Positions 35,796 to 45,612 of a DNA stretch of 64,000 nt are shown one piece after another. Each line of letters starts with the position of its first letter. The first letter of the stretch is position 1. Made by a program: the position numbers and the translations under genes. The DNA lies in the NCBI GenBank assembly GCA_018396875.1, contig JAGTQG010000001.1:13077-77076 (forward strand), read 5' to 3'. This stretch comes from Candidatus Bathyarchaeota archaeon (lineage in GTDB: Archaea > Thermoproteota > Bathyarchaeia > Bathyarchaeales > Bathycorpusculaceae). The notes beneath the pieces are model-generated. The model did not search any database. It was not told where the DNA came from and saw only the letters and a list, made by a program, of their open reading frames with translations.

Positions 35796-36755
35796 TTACC
35801 TCAAAATTTTTGCCGTAAGAGCTGCTTCTGGTTCTCGCATTTCCGGCGTCAAATACGCCCAGCACAGGTGTTTGGAATTATGGGCAGCGCCTATTTCGCC
35901 CCTTATGCTCACAGCTATCAAGCCCATGGAATTGTAAATTCCAGCCATCCGCTCATTAACAAGACTTATGGCGGCTTCCACAGCCTCTTGAGCCGTCTTG
36001 CCGCTTTCCATGTGATTGCAAACGGTTTTGGCTAAGCAAAGCCTTATGGCTATTTCGCCGACCCCTGTGGCTGAGCATGCCCCGCTGCGGTTGTCCGCGT
36101 ATGTACCGCAGCCTATAAGAGGCGAGTCGCCTATTCTGCCCGGCAACTTAAGCGGAAAACCTCCCGTTGAGGTTGCAGCCGCCACATTTCCCTCTTTGTC
36201 AAGGGCGACTGCGCCTACGGTTTCTAAGTCGAAAAGCTCCGGATGATTTTTGACCAGTTCTGCGAGTTTTGGCAGTTCAAACTTTCCTTCAAGCAAGGCT
36301 TGCTTTTGCTGTTCATAATATTTTAGGCGAAGTTCTGTGAGGGGGTTTCTCCTTTCAAGGTTAAAGAGCCTTGCAAGTTTTTCTGCGCCCTCTCCCACGA
36401 CAAAAACGTGGTCTGTGTGTTCCATGACTATTCTTGCAAGTCGGACCGGGTTTCGAATGTCTCTTAAAAGCCCAGCAGCTCCAGCCCTCAAGGTTTTTCC
36501 ATCCATGACGGAGGCTTCCATTTCAACAGTTTTCTCGATAGTTAGGGCTGAACCATACCCAGCATTGAAAACGCCTTCATCCTCCAAGACGGAGACGGCT
36601 TCAACAACAGCATCAAGAGCGCTTCCACCGTTCAACATGACGTCAAAACCTGTTTTAGCAGCCTTTTTAACTCCCTCAATTCCAGGATTAACACGTTCAG
36701 GATGCCAGTTCCCGGCGCCGCCATGCACAACAATCACGGGTTTACGTGCTGCCAT
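35796..36755 (-). CDS. Isoaspartyl peptidase/L-asparaginase (plant-type Ntn hydrolase)
   Basis: About 319 residues. It opens PVIVVHGGAGNW and contains GVFNAGYGSALT, and the autocleavage site ETVGAVALDKEG near residue 190, where the threonine becomes the N-terminal nucleophile. The segments TSTGGFPLKLPGRIGDSPLIGCGTYAD (landmarks) match the family. It would hydrolyse isoaspartyl dipeptides or asparagine. ATG 36755 with GGAGTG upstream is preferred to GTG 36764. It precedes the microprotein gene on the same strand by 120 bases. Confidence 0.93.
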   Translation of the reverse strand: MAARKPVIVVHGGAGNWHPERVNPGIEGVKKAAKTGFDVMLNGGSALDAVVEAVSVLEDEGVFNAGYGSALTIEKTVEMEASVMDGKTLRAGAAGLLRDIRNPVRLARIVMEHTDHVFVVGEGAEKLARLFNLERRNPLTELRLKYYEQQKQALLEGKFELPKLAELVKNHPELFDLETVGAVALDKEGNVAAATSTGGFPLKLPGRIGDSPLIGCGTYADNRSGACSATGVGEIAIRLCLAKTVCNHMESGKTAQEAVEAAISLVNERMAGIYNSMGLIAVSIRGEIGAAHNSKHLCWAYLTPEMREPEAALTAKILR

Positions 36756-36876
36756 CCCTTTCACTCCAAACGAGTTGGAAACAATAGAATCTTACTTCCA
36801 AGATTTAAGCCTAATGTCAAAGAGGCTTCACGTGTCCTATAATAACCCTTAAATTTTGTGGAATGACTTATACGTC

Positions 36877-36943
36877 ATGGGATGATGTGAGGCGACGGCT
36901 AGGAGCGTTATGCTGTGAAAGCCGACTAACCTGCACTGACCAT
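36877..36943 (+). ncRNA. Candidate C/D box sRNA
   Basis: A 205-base gene-free stretch holds a small-RNA-like pattern. ATGATGT at 36882-36888 differs by one base from the C box (RTGATGA); CTGA at 36936-36939 is a perfect D box; ATGG (36877-36880) and CCAT (36940-36943) can pair to close the kink-turn. The 48 bases between suit two guide regions with degenerate D'/C' boxes (TGTGAAA near 36914 is a possible C'). A TATA-like cttaaatttt at 36848-36857 places the transcription start at about 36878. If real, it guides 2'-O-methylation of rRNA or tRNA. The rest of the gap shows nothing else. Confidence 0.42.
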
Positions 36944-36970
36944 TTACATGTTTAGGTGGAGGGGCATCAA

Positions 36971-37495
36971 GTGATCAGAGACTTTAACCTTTTAGCCACG
37001 ACATCTCGAGGCAACGAAGATGAGGCATGCTCGGAGCTTTGGTATCTTTTAAGCGAGGTTGGCGACTCTGCACCTATCGTTGAAAAGACTGGAGTGGCGG
37101 GCTTGATAGCCGCTAAGACGGCTTTCAATCCCTTCGAGGTTATTGAAAAGTTTCGGCAAATCCTCCGGGAAAGACCATATGAGTTTCGCTACACCTTGCG
37201 GGTGATCCCCATCGAAAAGGTTGTGCGCACAGATTTGGGGGAAATCCAGCAAGCAGCCCTTGAACTAAGCGCCAAAATTGCACCAAACGAAAGCTACCGC
37301 GTAACCGTTGAAAAGCGTTTCACAGAGACCCCCACAAGGGACATCATTGAGGCTGCGGCTTCCAATATTGAGAGAAAAGTTAACCTAGAAAATCCAGACA
37401 AAATCTTGTTAATCGAGGTTATCGGTGGCTTAACCGGGCTTGCTGTAATCAAGCCAACCGACATTTTGTCTGTGATAAAAGAGAAGGTTCTGTAG
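36971..37495 (+). CDS. THUMP domain RNA-binding protein (Tan1-like)
   Basis: About 174 residues. It opens DFNLLATTSRGNEDEACSELWYLL, then has a typical THUMP pattern with RYTLRVIPIEKVVRT and SYRVTVEKRFTETPTRDIIEA, and a closing strand ILLIEVIGGLTGLAVI. The N-terminal helix-rich half plus THUMP is the layout of archaeal relatives of Tan1, the RNA-binding partner for tRNA N4-acetylcytidine formation, and of COG1818 proteins. It likely binds the tRNA acceptor end. GTG 36971 is preceded by GGAGGGG at eight bases and is preferred to GTG 36956. It stands alone next to the KEOPS subunit gene on the other strand. Confidence 0.78.
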   Translation: MIRDFNLLATTSRGNEDEACSELWYLLSEVGDSAPIVEKTGVAGLIAAKTAFNPFEVIEKFRQILRERPYEFRYTLRVIPIEKVVRTDLGEIQQAALELSAKIAPNESYRVTVEKRFTETPTRDIIEAAASNIERKVNLENPDKILLIEVIGGLTGLAVIKPTDILSVIKEKVL

Positions 37496-37499
37496 CCTT

Positions 37500-38066
37500 C
37501 TAGCGTTCAGCCGCCAAAAGCGCCACTCGCTCAATCACAAGGTCTATTAGGGCTTCCTCTAAGGTTTTTCCGTCTGCAACAGCTTCGATTTCAGCTTCCG
37601 AAATTTCGAAAATCTTCCGTATATTCGCAACCTTGTTGGGTGTAACCTCCAAAACGTTATCGTCGCGTTCTCCTCCAACAACCTTTGAAACAGCTTTTAA
37701 TGCTTCTTCAACTTGAAGGGTGCTTTCCCCCATCAACAGTACGGCTACAGTCTCAGTGTTCTCTTTTACCCCCAAAATTTCAGTGGCTTTCTTTATTTGT
37801 CTCTGCGCTGAAGCATAGAGCAGCACTTCCACGGCTAGGCTTTTCGAAATGTTTTCGCCGTTTTTGAAGGCTTTTAGGGCGTTTAAAGCCGCAAAGTACA
37901 AGTGTTGCCAAGAAGCCACAAGACCAGCGTCGAAAAACTGAACCTCAATGTTTTCGCCAGCGGCTTTTCTAGCTTTTTCCAGAAAGGCGCCAACATCCGC
38001 TATTTGCACTTTTCTAAAACCTGCGATGACTATGTGTTTGCCGAAATCTTGAACGTGTTTCAGCAA
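37500..38066 (-). CDS. cgi121: KEOPS complex subunit Cgi121
   Basis: A 188-residue protein. The segment FFDAGLVASWQHLYFAALNA and the helix-rich SKSLAVEVLLYASAQRQIKKATEILGV match Cgi121 (PF08617), the KEOPS subunit that binds the CCA end of tRNA during t6A37 synthesis together with Bud32, Kae1 and Pcc1. Length is normal. Its start overlaps the 3' end of the upstream phosphoribosyltransferase gene by seven bases. The other t6A enzyme, Sua5, is encoded at 44.4 kb; the remaining KEOPS genes are outside the window. Confidence 0.88.
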   Translation of the reverse strand: MLKHVQDFGKHIVIAGFRKVQIADVGAFLEKARKAAGENIEVQFFDAGLVASWQHLYFAALNALKAFKNGENISKSLAVEVLLYASAQRQIKKATEILGVKENTETVAVLLMGESTLQVEEALKAVSKVVGGERDDNVLEVTPNKVANIRKIFEISEAEIEAVADGKTLEEALIDLVIERVALLAAER

Positions 38067-38671
38067 GTTTCATCCCCTCGGATTTCCTTCAAAAACCTCT
38101 CAACAAGCCTTCTGGACAAGCCGGCTTTCACAAGTTTTTCCGTTTCTACCTCCACCGATCTGCCTTTTTCCTTGCACTTTTGAACTATTTTCCTAATAGT
38201 TTCCTTTATTTCCCATGGAAAGACTATCCAGCGGCTTGTTTCCCTCGCGTAATAGTCCGGCTTCACAATGCTCCATGGTTTGAGGTAGACTGTTGCTATT
38301 CGTACTTCGCTTGCACCTTCAGTCATTAAATGTTCCCTTATGAGTTGAAGGCTTTTACCCGTGTCTGCAACCTCATCCACCACAAGCACCCTTTTACCTG
38401 CAACATTCACCGAAACTGGTTGAGTAAGCGTCGGCTCCCCTTTGGTTTCAGCCACTCCAACATAGAATTCCGCCCTAACATTTGCGAGATTTGGATTGTC
38501 CAAAAGATCTGAGAGAACCCTTGCGGGAGGCCACCCGCCTCGGGCAACCCCAACTATTACGTCTGGTTTGAAATTGTCCTTGCGAATTTTATCAGCTATT
38601 TGTAGGAGCATTCTATATATCTGGTTCCATGTGGGTGCTTCAAACTTGATTTCTTGGTCCAAACGGTTCAT
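38060..38671 (-). CDS. Purine phosphoribosyltransferase-like protein
   Basis: A 203-residue type I phosphoribosyltransferase. The PRPP-binding motif is VLVVDEVADTGKSL near residue 95, and the flexible-loop and hood regions include PDVIVGVARGGWPPARVL near residue 37. It belongs to the COG2236 group of hypoxanthine/guanine/xanthine-type enzymes found in archaea. It would make purine nucleotides by salvage. The N-terminal 25 residues are an extra helix. It is upstream of cgi121 with a short overlap and diverges from the hut operon. Base specificity is not resolved. Confidence 0.82.
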   Translation of the reverse strand: MNRLDQEIKFEAPTWNQIYRMLLQIADKIRKDNFKPDVIVGVARGGWPPARVLSDLLDNPNLANVRAEFYVGVAETKGEPTLTQPVSVNVAGKRVLVVDEVADTGKSLQLIREHLMTEGASEVRIATVYLKPWSIVKPDYYARETSRWIVFPWEIKETIRKIVQKCKEKGRSVEVETEKLVKAGLSRRLVERFLKEIRGDETC

Positions 38672-38754
38672 CTCTTGCGTGGCGATTTCAACTTTTCTAG
38701 GCTGTTGGCGGTTAATAACTTTAATTAAGTTCCGACATGTGATTAAAGAGGACG

Positions 38755-39684
38755 GTGAAAGATTTGAGGCAAGTTATCGAGTGTATACCAAATTTTAGCA
38801 CATCCGACCCAAAGGTTGTGGAGCAAATTCTAAACGAGCTTAAAGACACAAAAAAAGCGTTTTTGCTTGACTACACCTTCGACAGCTACTACAATCGTTT
38901 AGTTGTCTCGTTTATAGGCGACAAACAGTCTGTTCTCGAGGCTATGTTGAAAATGGCTTCGAAAGCCATACAGCTTATCGACATGCGAACCCATAAGGGG
39001 CAACATCCCCGCATAGGCGCCGTAGATGTTGTCCCCTTCGTACCCATTAAAAACGCCTCCTTGGAGGATTGTGTTAAACTAGCCAAAAAGTTCGGCAGAA
39101 CCCTAGCCGAAAAATATGGAGTGCCCGTCTATCTTTACGGAGAAGCAGCTACAAAACCCGAAAGGAGGGACTTGGACTGGATAAGGGAAGGCGAATATGA
39201 AAGGCTGGCTGAAATGATTGTTAAACCCGAGAGAAAGCCGGACTTTGGTCCTGCAAAGCCTCATCCAACAGCTGGCGCCACAATAACTGGTGCCCGCAAA
39301 GTTATGGCTGGCTTCAACGTCAACCTCGGAACATCCGATTTAAAAATTGCAAAGAAAATCGCCAAGGCTTTGCATTCAAAGAAGGGTGGGCTTTCAAACG
39401 TTAAGGCAATGGCCGCCTATATCCCAGAGAAAAACATAACTCAGATTGGGATGAGCATAACGGATTTTGAGGCTACACCCCTCTATAGAGTTTTTGAACT
39501 ATTGAAGGTTGAGGCTTCCCGTTATAACGTGCCGATAATAGGCTCAGAGTTTTGTGGATTGGCTCCCCTGAAAGCTATTGTTGATGTGGCTGCTTTTTAC
39601 CTTAAAATCGACAATTTGACCATCGACAAGGTCTTAGAGGTTGCAGTTCAAAACGCCTTAGAGCGAGGGAAGAGTTTTGAGTAA
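38755..39684 (+). CDS. ftcD: Glutamate formimidoyltransferase
   Basis: A 309-residue protein corresponding to the formiminotransferase half of mammalian FTCD; no cyclodeaminase domain follows. Landmarks are VIECIPNFS at the start, LIDMRTHKGQHPRIGAVDVVPFVPI (folate site, catalytic histidine region), and GSEFCGLAPLKAIVDVA near the C-terminus. It transfers the formimino group of formiminoglutamate to tetrahydrofolate, the last step of histidine breakdown. GTG 38755 follows AGAGG. It overlaps hutI by eight bases. Use of THF here fits the folate-type genes elsewhere in the window. Confidence 0.92.
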   Translation: MKDLRQVIECIPNFSTSDPKVVEQILNELKDTKKAFLLDYTFDSYYNRLVVSFIGDKQSVLEAMLKMASKAIQLIDMRTHKGQHPRIGAVDVVPFVPIKNASLEDCVKLAKKFGRTLAEKYGVPVYLYGEAATKPERRDLDWIREGEYERLAEMIVKPERKPDFGPAKPHPTAGATITGARKVMAGFNVNLGTSDLKIAKKIAKALHSKKGGLSNVKAMAAYIPEKNITQIGMSITDFEATPLYRVFELLKVEASRYNVPIIGSEFCGLAPLKAIVDVAAFYLKIDNLTIDKVLEVAVQNALERGKSFE

Positions 39685-41005
39685 AGCTGCCAAAAAACCG
39701 GTTAAGGAGAAGGTGGACATTCTTATCGTTAATGCCAACGAGTTAATAACGTTAGCCGGCGGGAGTGAAAAACCCCGTGTTGGCAAACAAATGCGGGAGC
39801 TCAGCGTAATAAGGGGCGGGTGTGTAGCCGTAAAAGATGGGCGAATAATTGCTGTCGGTAAAACAGCCGACGTTAAAAAGATTGTTAGAGCTGAAACAAT
39901 AATAAACGCTAGTGGGAAAACTGTTATGCCCGGTTTTGTCGACCCACACACGCATCTAGTTTTTGCTGGTTCAAGGGAAGAAGAGTTCCAAATGAGGGTT
40001 GAAGGCGCCTCTTATATGGAAATTCTCAAGGCTGGTGGGGGCATACTTAAAACCGTTAGAGAAACACGTAAAGCCAGCTCGGATGAGCTTTTGGGTTTTG
40101 GCTTAAATACTTTAGATGTTATGCTTAGCCATGGAACTACAACGGTTGAGGCGAAAAGCGGCTATGGATTAACAGCAAAGGATGAACTGAAAATCTTGGG
40201 AGTTATAAAGCGCTTGAATCAGTTGCACGTCGTTGATGTTGTTCCAACTTTTATGGGCGCCCACGCGATCCCAAACGAATATAGAAGCAACCCAGAGGAT
40301 TATGTCAAACTTGTTGTTGAGGACATGATTCCCAAGGTTGCAGAAAGGAAGCTGGCAGAGTTTTGCGATGTCTTCTGCGAGAAAGATGTTTTCACTATAG
40401 AGCAGTCTAGACGAATTTTAGAGGCTGGCAAGGCTCAAGGACTAAAGCCTAAGATACATGCTGACGAGATGAGCTCGTTTGGCGGAGCTGAACTTGCAGC
40501 TCATGTGGGGGCGGTTTCCGCTGAACACTTGCTTTACGCTTCAGATGAGGGACTTAAGGCCATGGCGGAAAAAGGCGTAATTGCCGTATTGCTTCCAGCA
40601 GCCGCCTTCAGTCTAATGGCTGGGCGGTATGCTGACGCCCGCAAAATGATCGAGTACGGCGTTCCAGTGGCATTGGGCACAGATTTTAATCCAAGCTGTT
40701 GGATTGAAAATCAGCAACTGGTTATTGCCTTTGCTTGCCATTTCATGAGGATGACGCCGGCTGAAGCGATAACCGCCGCCACCATCAACGCAGCTCATGC
40801 CATTGGAAGAGCCCATGAAGTTGGCAGTATAGAAGTTGGCAAGAAAGCCGACATCATTGTTTTAAACATACCAAACCACATGTTTTTGGGATACCGTTTC
40901 GGCGTAAACCTTGTGGACAAGGTAATAAAGAATGGTCGGCTCGTTGTTGATGAAGAAACCAGACTAGCTGAATCCGTCAAGTTTTTCAGCAAAGAATTAG
41001 AATAG
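39677..41005 (+). CDS. hutI: Imidazolonepropionase
   Basis: A 442-residue amidohydrolase. Metal and substrate motifs are GFVDPHTHLVFAG near residue 90, HADEMSSFGGAELAA near residue 260 and ALGTDFNPSCW near residue 335, and EFQMRVEGASYMEI (substrate arginine) near residue 110. It opens the imidazolone ring of 4-imidazolone-5-propionate to give formiminoglutamate. It starts at a TTG within the 3' end of ftcD and is followed 31 bases later by hutU. A 15-residue lysine-rich extension precedes the usual family start. Confidence 0.94.
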   Translation: MSKAAKKPVKEKVDILIVNANELITLAGGSEKPRVGKQMRELSVIRGGCVAVKDGRIIAVGKTADVKKIVRAETIINASGKTVMPGFVDPHTHLVFAGSREEEFQMRVEGASYMEILKAGGGILKTVRETRKASSDELLGFGLNTLDVMLSHGTTTVEAKSGYGLTAKDELKILGVIKRLNQLHVVDVVPTFMGAHAIPNEYRSNPEDYVKLVVEDMIPKVAERKLAEFCDVFCEKDVFTIEQSRRILEAGKAQGLKPKIHADEMSSFGGAELAAHVGAVSAEHLLYASDEGLKAMAEKGVIAVLLPAAAFSLMAGRYADARKMIEYGVPVALGTDFNPSCWIENQQLVIAFACHFMRMTPAEAITAATINAAHAIGRAHEVGSIEVGKKADIIVLNIPNHMFLGYRFGVNLVDKVIKNGRLVVDEETRLAESVKFFSKELE

Positions 41006-41036
41006 CCTCAACAAATATCCTTAAAGGGGAAATGTC

Positions 41037-42695
41037 TTGTTAACGCTGGAGAGACCCATAAAATGTATAACCGGACATGAGCTACACTGCAAAAACTGGC
41101 AGATTGAAGGCATCCTCCGCATGCTTTTCAACGTCTTGGACCCGGAGGTAGCTAAAGACCCTGAAAAGCTTATTGTTTATGGCGGGACCGGGAAAGCTGC
41201 ACGTAACTGGGAATGCTTTGAAAAAATTGTTGAAACGCTTATTGAACTTGAGCCAGACGAAACTATGCTTATTCAGAGTGGCAAGCCCGTGGCGGTTTTT
41301 AAGACCCACGAGTGGGCGCCAAGAGCCCTAATAGTGAACGCCATGCTTGTGCCAAAATGGGCGACATGGGACTACTTCTACGAGCTTGAACAAAAGGGCC
41401 TAATAATGTTCGGGCAGATGACAGCTGGCTCGTGGGCATATATTGGCACTCAAGGAATACTGCAGGGCACCTACGAAACCTTAGCGGCTGTAGCCCGCGA
41501 ACATTTCGGCGGGACTCTCCGTGGAAAACTTGTCCTCACGGCGGGGCTTGGCGAGATGGGAGGAGCCCAACCGTTAGCGGTCACCATGAACGAGGGCGTC
41601 GCGCTTGTTGTAGAAATAGACAAACGCGCCATTGAGAGGCGGATACGCCACGGCTACTTGGAAATGTGGACAGACGACTTGGACGAAGCCATTAAACTGG
41701 CCTTGGAAGCCAAAAGGGAAGGCATCCCTCGGAGCATAGGCTTATTGGGAAACGCGGCTGAAGTGCACCCAGAACTATTAAAGAGAGGCATCATTCCCGA
41801 CGTATTGACAGACCAAACAAGCGCCCACGACCCGTTGAACGGCTACTACCCAGCCGGGCTTTCAAAGGAGGAAGCAGACGAACTCCGCAAGAATGATCCA
41901 GAAGAGTATTTGCGGCGGGCTAGCCAAAGCATGCGCATCCAAGTGGAAGCTATGGTGAAGATGATGGAGAAGGGCGCCGTAACATTCGAGTACGGCAACA
42001 ATTTGCGTCAGCAAGCCTACAACGCCGGTTTTAAAGAAGCCTTCGCCTTCCCCGGCTTTGTGCAACGCTATATACGGCCCATGTTTTGTGAAGGCCGCGG
42101 GCCGTTCCGCTGGACATCGCTTGTAGGCAGCCCCGAGGATATTTACAAGTTGGACGACGTGATCTTGAAAGAATTCTCCTACGACAAAGAGCTTTGCCGC
42201 TGGATTGTAAAAGCAAAGGAACAAGTCAAGTTTCAAGGATTGCCAGCCCGCGTATGCTGGCTGGGCTTCGGCGAACGGGCGCGCTTCGGGAAAATAATGA
42301 ACGACATGGTGGCAAGTGGAAGGCTCTCCGGCCCCATATGGATTGGAAGAGACCACTTAGACGGCGGAAGCGTGGCTTCGCCCAACCGCGAAACAGAAGG
42401 CATGCTGGATGGAAGCGACGCAATAGCCGACTGGCCTATATTAAACGCATTGTTAAACGCTGTGGCAGGCGCCACATGGGTAAGCGTTCACCACGGCGGA
42501 GGAGTCGGCATAGGCTACAGCATCCACGCTGGCATGTGTTTGGTGGCAGACGGTACAAAAGAAGCTGAAAAACGTGTGGTGACAGTGCTAACAACGGACC
42601 CTGGAACAGCCATTGTTAGGCATGCAGACGCTGGCTATGAAAAAGCCAAGCGGATTGCACGCGAAAAAGGCATAAAAATGCCAATGTTGAGATGA
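41037..42695 (+). CDS. hutU: Urocanate hydratase
   Basis: A 552-residue enzyme of the usual length. Landmarks are the NAD-binding [16 protein letters not shown] near residue 170, the substrate segments [18 protein letters not shown] near residue 130 and [14 protein letters not shown] near residue 260, and [19 protein letters not shown] near residue 480. It hydrates urocanate to imidazolone propionate using tightly bound NAD as electrophile. It ends the ftcD-hutI-hutU operon. No histidine ammonia-lyase gene (hutH) is within the window, so urocanate must come from an enzyme encoded elsewhere or from outside the cell. Confidence 0.95.
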   Translation: MLTLERPIKCITGHELHCKNWQIEGILRMLFNVLDPEVAKDPEKLIVYGGTGKAARNWECFEKIVETLIELEPDETMLIQSGKPVAVFKTHEWAPRALIVNAMLVPKWATWDYFYELEQKGLIMFGQMTAGSWAYIGTQGILQGTYETLAAVAREHFGGTLRGKLVLTAGLGEMGGAQPLAVTMNEGVALVVEIDKRAIERRIRHGYLEMWTDDLDEAIKLALEAKREGIPRSIGLLGNAAEVHPELLKRGIIPDVLTDQTSAHDPLNGYYPAGLSKEEADELRKNDPEEYLRRASQSMRIQVEAMVKMMEKGAVTFEYGNNLRQQAYNAGFKEAFAFPGFVQRYIRPMFCEGRGPFRWTSLVGSPEDIYKLDDVILKEFSYDKELCRWIVKAKEQVKFQGLPARVCWLGFGERARFGKIMNDMVASGRLSGPIWIGRDHLDGGSVASPNRETEGMLDGSDAIADWPILNALLNAVAGATWVSVHHGGGVGIGYSIHAGMCLVADGTKEAEKRVVTVLTTDPGTAIVRHADAGYEKAKRIAREKGIKMPMLR

Positions 42696-42717
42696 ACAAA
42701 CAGAAAAATTTGGGGTT

Positions 42718-44367
42718 TTAGTCAAATTCTGAAGACGATTCTTCTTTAGGCTTCTCCTTCTCTTTCTCCTTTTCCTTCTCGATGCCCTTCGCTGCGATGA
42801 CGTCGTCAATTTTCAGTATCATGTTGGCTGCTTCAGTGGCGGACTTGATAACTTGAAGCTTGACACGCAACGGTTCCACAACGTTTAGCTCCAGCATGTC
42901 CCTGATTTTGCCTGTGAAAACGTCTACGCCCATGCGGTAGCCATCAGCTTTCTCGTGGGCAGCTCTCAACGCCACCATGATGTCCACAGGATCCAGCCCC
43001 GCATTTTCAGCCAGCGTTAATGGTATAGCTTCAACGGCGTCGGCGAAAGCCTCTATCGCCAGTTGCTCCCGTCCGCCGACTTTAACGGCATAGTCTCTAA
43101 GCTGTTTGGCTACCTCGGCTTCTGGGGCACCGCCGCCTGGCACAATTTTTCCATCTTCGATGGCGTTTCTGACCACGCAAAGCGCATCATGTAGTGAGCG
43201 TTCAGCCTCGTCGACCACGTGTTCTGTTCCGCCACGGACCACTATTGTGACGGCTTTTGGGTTCTTGCATTCGCGGACATAAACCAGTTTGTCGTCGCCT
43301 ATTTTGACTTCTTCAACGATTTTGGCTTCGCCAAGCAGGTCTGGCGTTAAGTCTTTAACGCTTGCCACGATCTTGCCGCCGGTTGCCCTTGCCAATTTCT
43401 CCATGTCGCTGCTGCTCACGTTTTTGACCGCCAGTATACCTCTTTTAGCCAAGAAATGCAGTGCCACATCGTCTATGCCTTTCTCGCAGAACACCACGTT
43501 AGCGCCAGCCTCGGCAATCTTGTCAACCATCTCTTTAAGCATGCGTTCCTCTTCGTCCAGGAACAATTTCATTTGTTCTGGACTTTCAATATTGATTTTG
43601 GCGTCAAACTCCGTCTTTTCAATCTCTAGTTTTGCATTCAGCAGGGCGATTTTCGCGTTATGCACAATCTTCGGCATCTGCGGATGGGCAACTTCTTTGT
43701 CGAGGACCATGCCTTTGACAAGTTCTGTTTCTTCTAGGCTTTTGCCATGCTTCTTCAAAATCTTGATGAGATCAATGTCTGCCCTGATTTTTCCGTCCTT
43801 CTCCTCAGCCACTTGTTTAACGGCTTCAACAGCCAGTTTCGCGAAGTGCTCTCTGGCTGCGGCTATACCCTTGCTTCCCATGGCAGTCATGGCAACATCC
43901 AAAAGCTTTTTATCATCATTGATGTTCACTGGGATGGATATTTTCTCCAAAATTTCGCGGGCTTTTTCGCTGGCTTTCTTGAAACCCTCAATTATTATTG
44001 TAGGGTGAATATTCTGGTCTAATAGCTCTTCAGCCTTGGCAAGAAGCTCACCGGTTAAAACGGCGGCTGTTGTTGTCCCATCGCCCACTTCATTGTCTTG
44101 AGCTTTAGCCACTTCCACAAGCATTTTTGCCGCTGGATGCTGAACATCTATCTCTTTAAGGATAGTTGCACCGTCATTGGTTATTGTGACGTCGCCGAAG
44201 CTGCTAACGAGCATTTTATCCATACCCTTCGGACCAAGAGTTGTCTTCACTAGTTCAGCGACAATTTTTGCCGCCGCAATATTGTTCCTTTGAGCTTCTC
44301 TGCCAGTTGTTCTGCCCGTTCCTTCTTTCAATATCAAAACTGGCACCGTTCCAGGTACAGCCGCCAT
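42718..44367 (-). CDS. thsA: Thermosome subunit (group II chaperonin)
   Basis: A 549-residue CCT/thermosome protein. Landmarks are the ATP site [12 protein letters not shown] near residue 40, [15 protein letters not shown] near residue 95, and the C-terminal domain [17 protein letters not shown]. The last 22 residues are a lysine-glutamate tail ending SSSEFD, not the usual glycine-methionine tail. It folds cytoplasmic proteins in an ATP-driven ring. A well-formed TATA box (see 44431) precedes it. Other thermosome subunits probably exist elsewhere. Confidence 0.96.
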   Translation of the reverse strand: MAAVPGTVPVLILKEGTGRTTGREAQRNNIAAAKIVAELVKTTLGPKGMDKMLVSSFGDVTITNDGATILKEIDVQHPAAKMLVEVAKAQDNEVGDGTTTAAVLTGELLAKAEELLDQNIHPTIIIEGFKKASEKAREILEKISIPVNINDDKKLLDVAMTAMGSKGIAAAREHFAKLAVEAVKQVAEEKDGKIRADIDLIKILKKHGKSLEETELVKGMVLDKEVAHPQMPKIVHNAKIALLNAKLEIEKTEFDAKINIESPEQMKLFLDEEERMLKEMVDKIAEAGANVVFCEKGIDDVALHFLAKRGILAVKNVSSSDMEKLARATGGKIVASVKDLTPDLLGEAKIVEEVKIGDDKLVYVRECKNPKAVTIVVRGGTEHVVDEAERSLHDALCVVRNAIEDGKIVPGGGAPEAEVAKQLRDYAVKVGGREQLAIEAFADAVEAIPLTLAENAGLDPVDIMVALRAAHEKADGYRMGVDVFTGKIRDMLELNVVEPLRVKLQVIKSATEAANMILKIDDVIAAKGIEKEKEKEKEKPKEESSSEFD

Positions 44368-44430
44368 ATAATTTCACCCCTTTCATCCGGCAGTTAATTT
44401 GAGAGCAAAATCACACGAAAAGATGCTTCT

Positions 44431-44440
44431 ATATAAATTT
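44431..44440 (-). promoter_or_regulatory. TATA box of the thermosome gene
   Basis: On the minus strand aaatttatat, preceded by an A-rich BRE-like stretch, predicts transcription near 44409 and a leader of about 40 bases with a GGGGTG ribosome-binding site just before the ATG. It lies in the intergenic space immediately after the sua5 stop codon. Confidence 0.5.
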
Positions 44441-44442
44441 TT

Positions 44443-45507
44443 CTAATCGCTTGCTTTCACAATTCTATAACCAGAAGCCTTTCTAAGCCTATTCATAACT
44501 GCCAAACCAAGTCCCTTTGAGGGCACACCCTCAGCAATTATGACATCAACTCCTTCCGCGTCAAACTCCCTTAGAAGCCTAAACAAGTTTTTGGCGGCAT
44601 CTTCAAGGCGGCTGCGGCTTCCAAGGGACTTAACGACATCCGCCTCATACGAAGCGACAGTTTCATCGGTGGCTAAAACACCCACCTTTGCCTTCCTTCG
44701 CCTATAATAGTCTGTTAGTTCAGCAACCTTCTTCACAACAGCCTCTAAATCGCCTTCAACAACAATCATTCTCGCTTTGGGTGCGTAATGCCTATGTTTC
44801 ATTCCCGGAGAACGCGCCCTGTCAACGTGCACTTTCATGTCAGCGACTGCCACGGGGTGAAGTTCAACTCTTTCAAGGATGCTTTTAAGCACTTCATAGG
44901 GAACGCCTCCCGGACGAAGAATTTGCGGTGGATCAACGGTTAAGTCTAGAACCGTGGATTCCACGCCGATGTTTGTGGGTCCAGCATCCAAAACGGCGTC
45001 TATCCGTCCATTAAGGTCTTCAAGCACATGTTGGGCTGTTGTTGGGCTTGGCCTTCCAGCAAGGTTTGCACTTGGAGCGGCAAGGGGGCAACCGCTTTCT
45101 TTTATGAGGGCTAAGGCTACATTATGTCGAGGCATTCTAATCGCGATAGTGTCCAAACCGGAAACAGTTATATCCGGAACTATTTCTGAACGCTTAAAAA
45201 TTAGGGTTAACGGCCCGGGCCAAAACTTCTCTATAAGTATTTCAGCTTTAGGCGGGACTTCTTTCGCCAACCTGTAAACTTCTTGAATGTTTTCCACGTG
45301 CACTATTGGAGGGTTGTCAAGCGGTCTTTTTTTGGCCCTAAAGAGGGCTTTTACCGCCTTCGGATTAAGTGCATTTGCGCCTAGTCCATAAACGGTTTCT
45401 GTTGGAAAAGCCACTAGTCCACCATTCTTGATTATGTTCGCTGCTATTTGGATTATTTCCATTTCTGGTTTTTGAGGGTTAACTTTAAACGTTAACGTTT
45501 GCTTCAT
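44443..45507 (-). CDS. sua5: L-threonylcarbamoyladenylate synthase (Sua5)
   Basis: A 354-residue protein with an N-terminal YrdC domain (residues 10-205: GGLVAFPTETVYGLGANA, KALFRAKKRPLDNPP, SANLAGRPSPTTA) and a C-terminal Sua5 domain with a Rossmann-like fold (RMIVVEGDLEAVVKK, VGVLATDETV). It makes threonylcarbamoyl-AMP from threonine, bicarbonate and ATP; KEOPS then transfers the group to A37 of ANN-decoding tRNAs. Both domains are complete. The KEOPS subunit gene cgi121 lies 6.4 kb upstream in the window. Confidence 0.94.
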   Translation of the reverse strand: MKQTLTFKVNPQKPEMEIIQIAANIIKNGGLVAFPTETVYGLGANALNPKAVKALFRAKKRPLDNPPIVHVENIQEVYRLAKEVPPKAEILIEKFWPGPLTLIFKRSEIVPDITVSGLDTIAIRMPRHNVALALIKESGCPLAAPSANLAGRPSPTTAQHVLEDLNGRIDAVLDAGPTNIGVESTVLDLTVDPPQILRPGGVPYEVLKSILERVELHPVAVADMKVHVDRARSPGMKHRHYAPKARMIVVEGDLEAVVKKVAELTDYYRRRKAKVGVLATDETVASYEADVVKSLGSRSRLEDAAKNLFRLLREFDAEGVDVIIAEGVPSKGLGLAVMNRLRKASGYRIVKASD

Positions 45508-45612
45508 TGTCTTGCCGTTGCCTCTCGTGTTATTTGGTGGAAGCCCTATTTAGAGAATATTGTTCTATAATTGCTTGCCAAATTCAAGAAAAAATTGTGT
45601 GAAATTGGAGGT

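Noticed and set aside
42194-42568. Arg-rich 124-residue frame inside hutU
   Set aside because: A shadow of hutU; the high arginine content comes from out-of-frame reading of a GC-rich gene.
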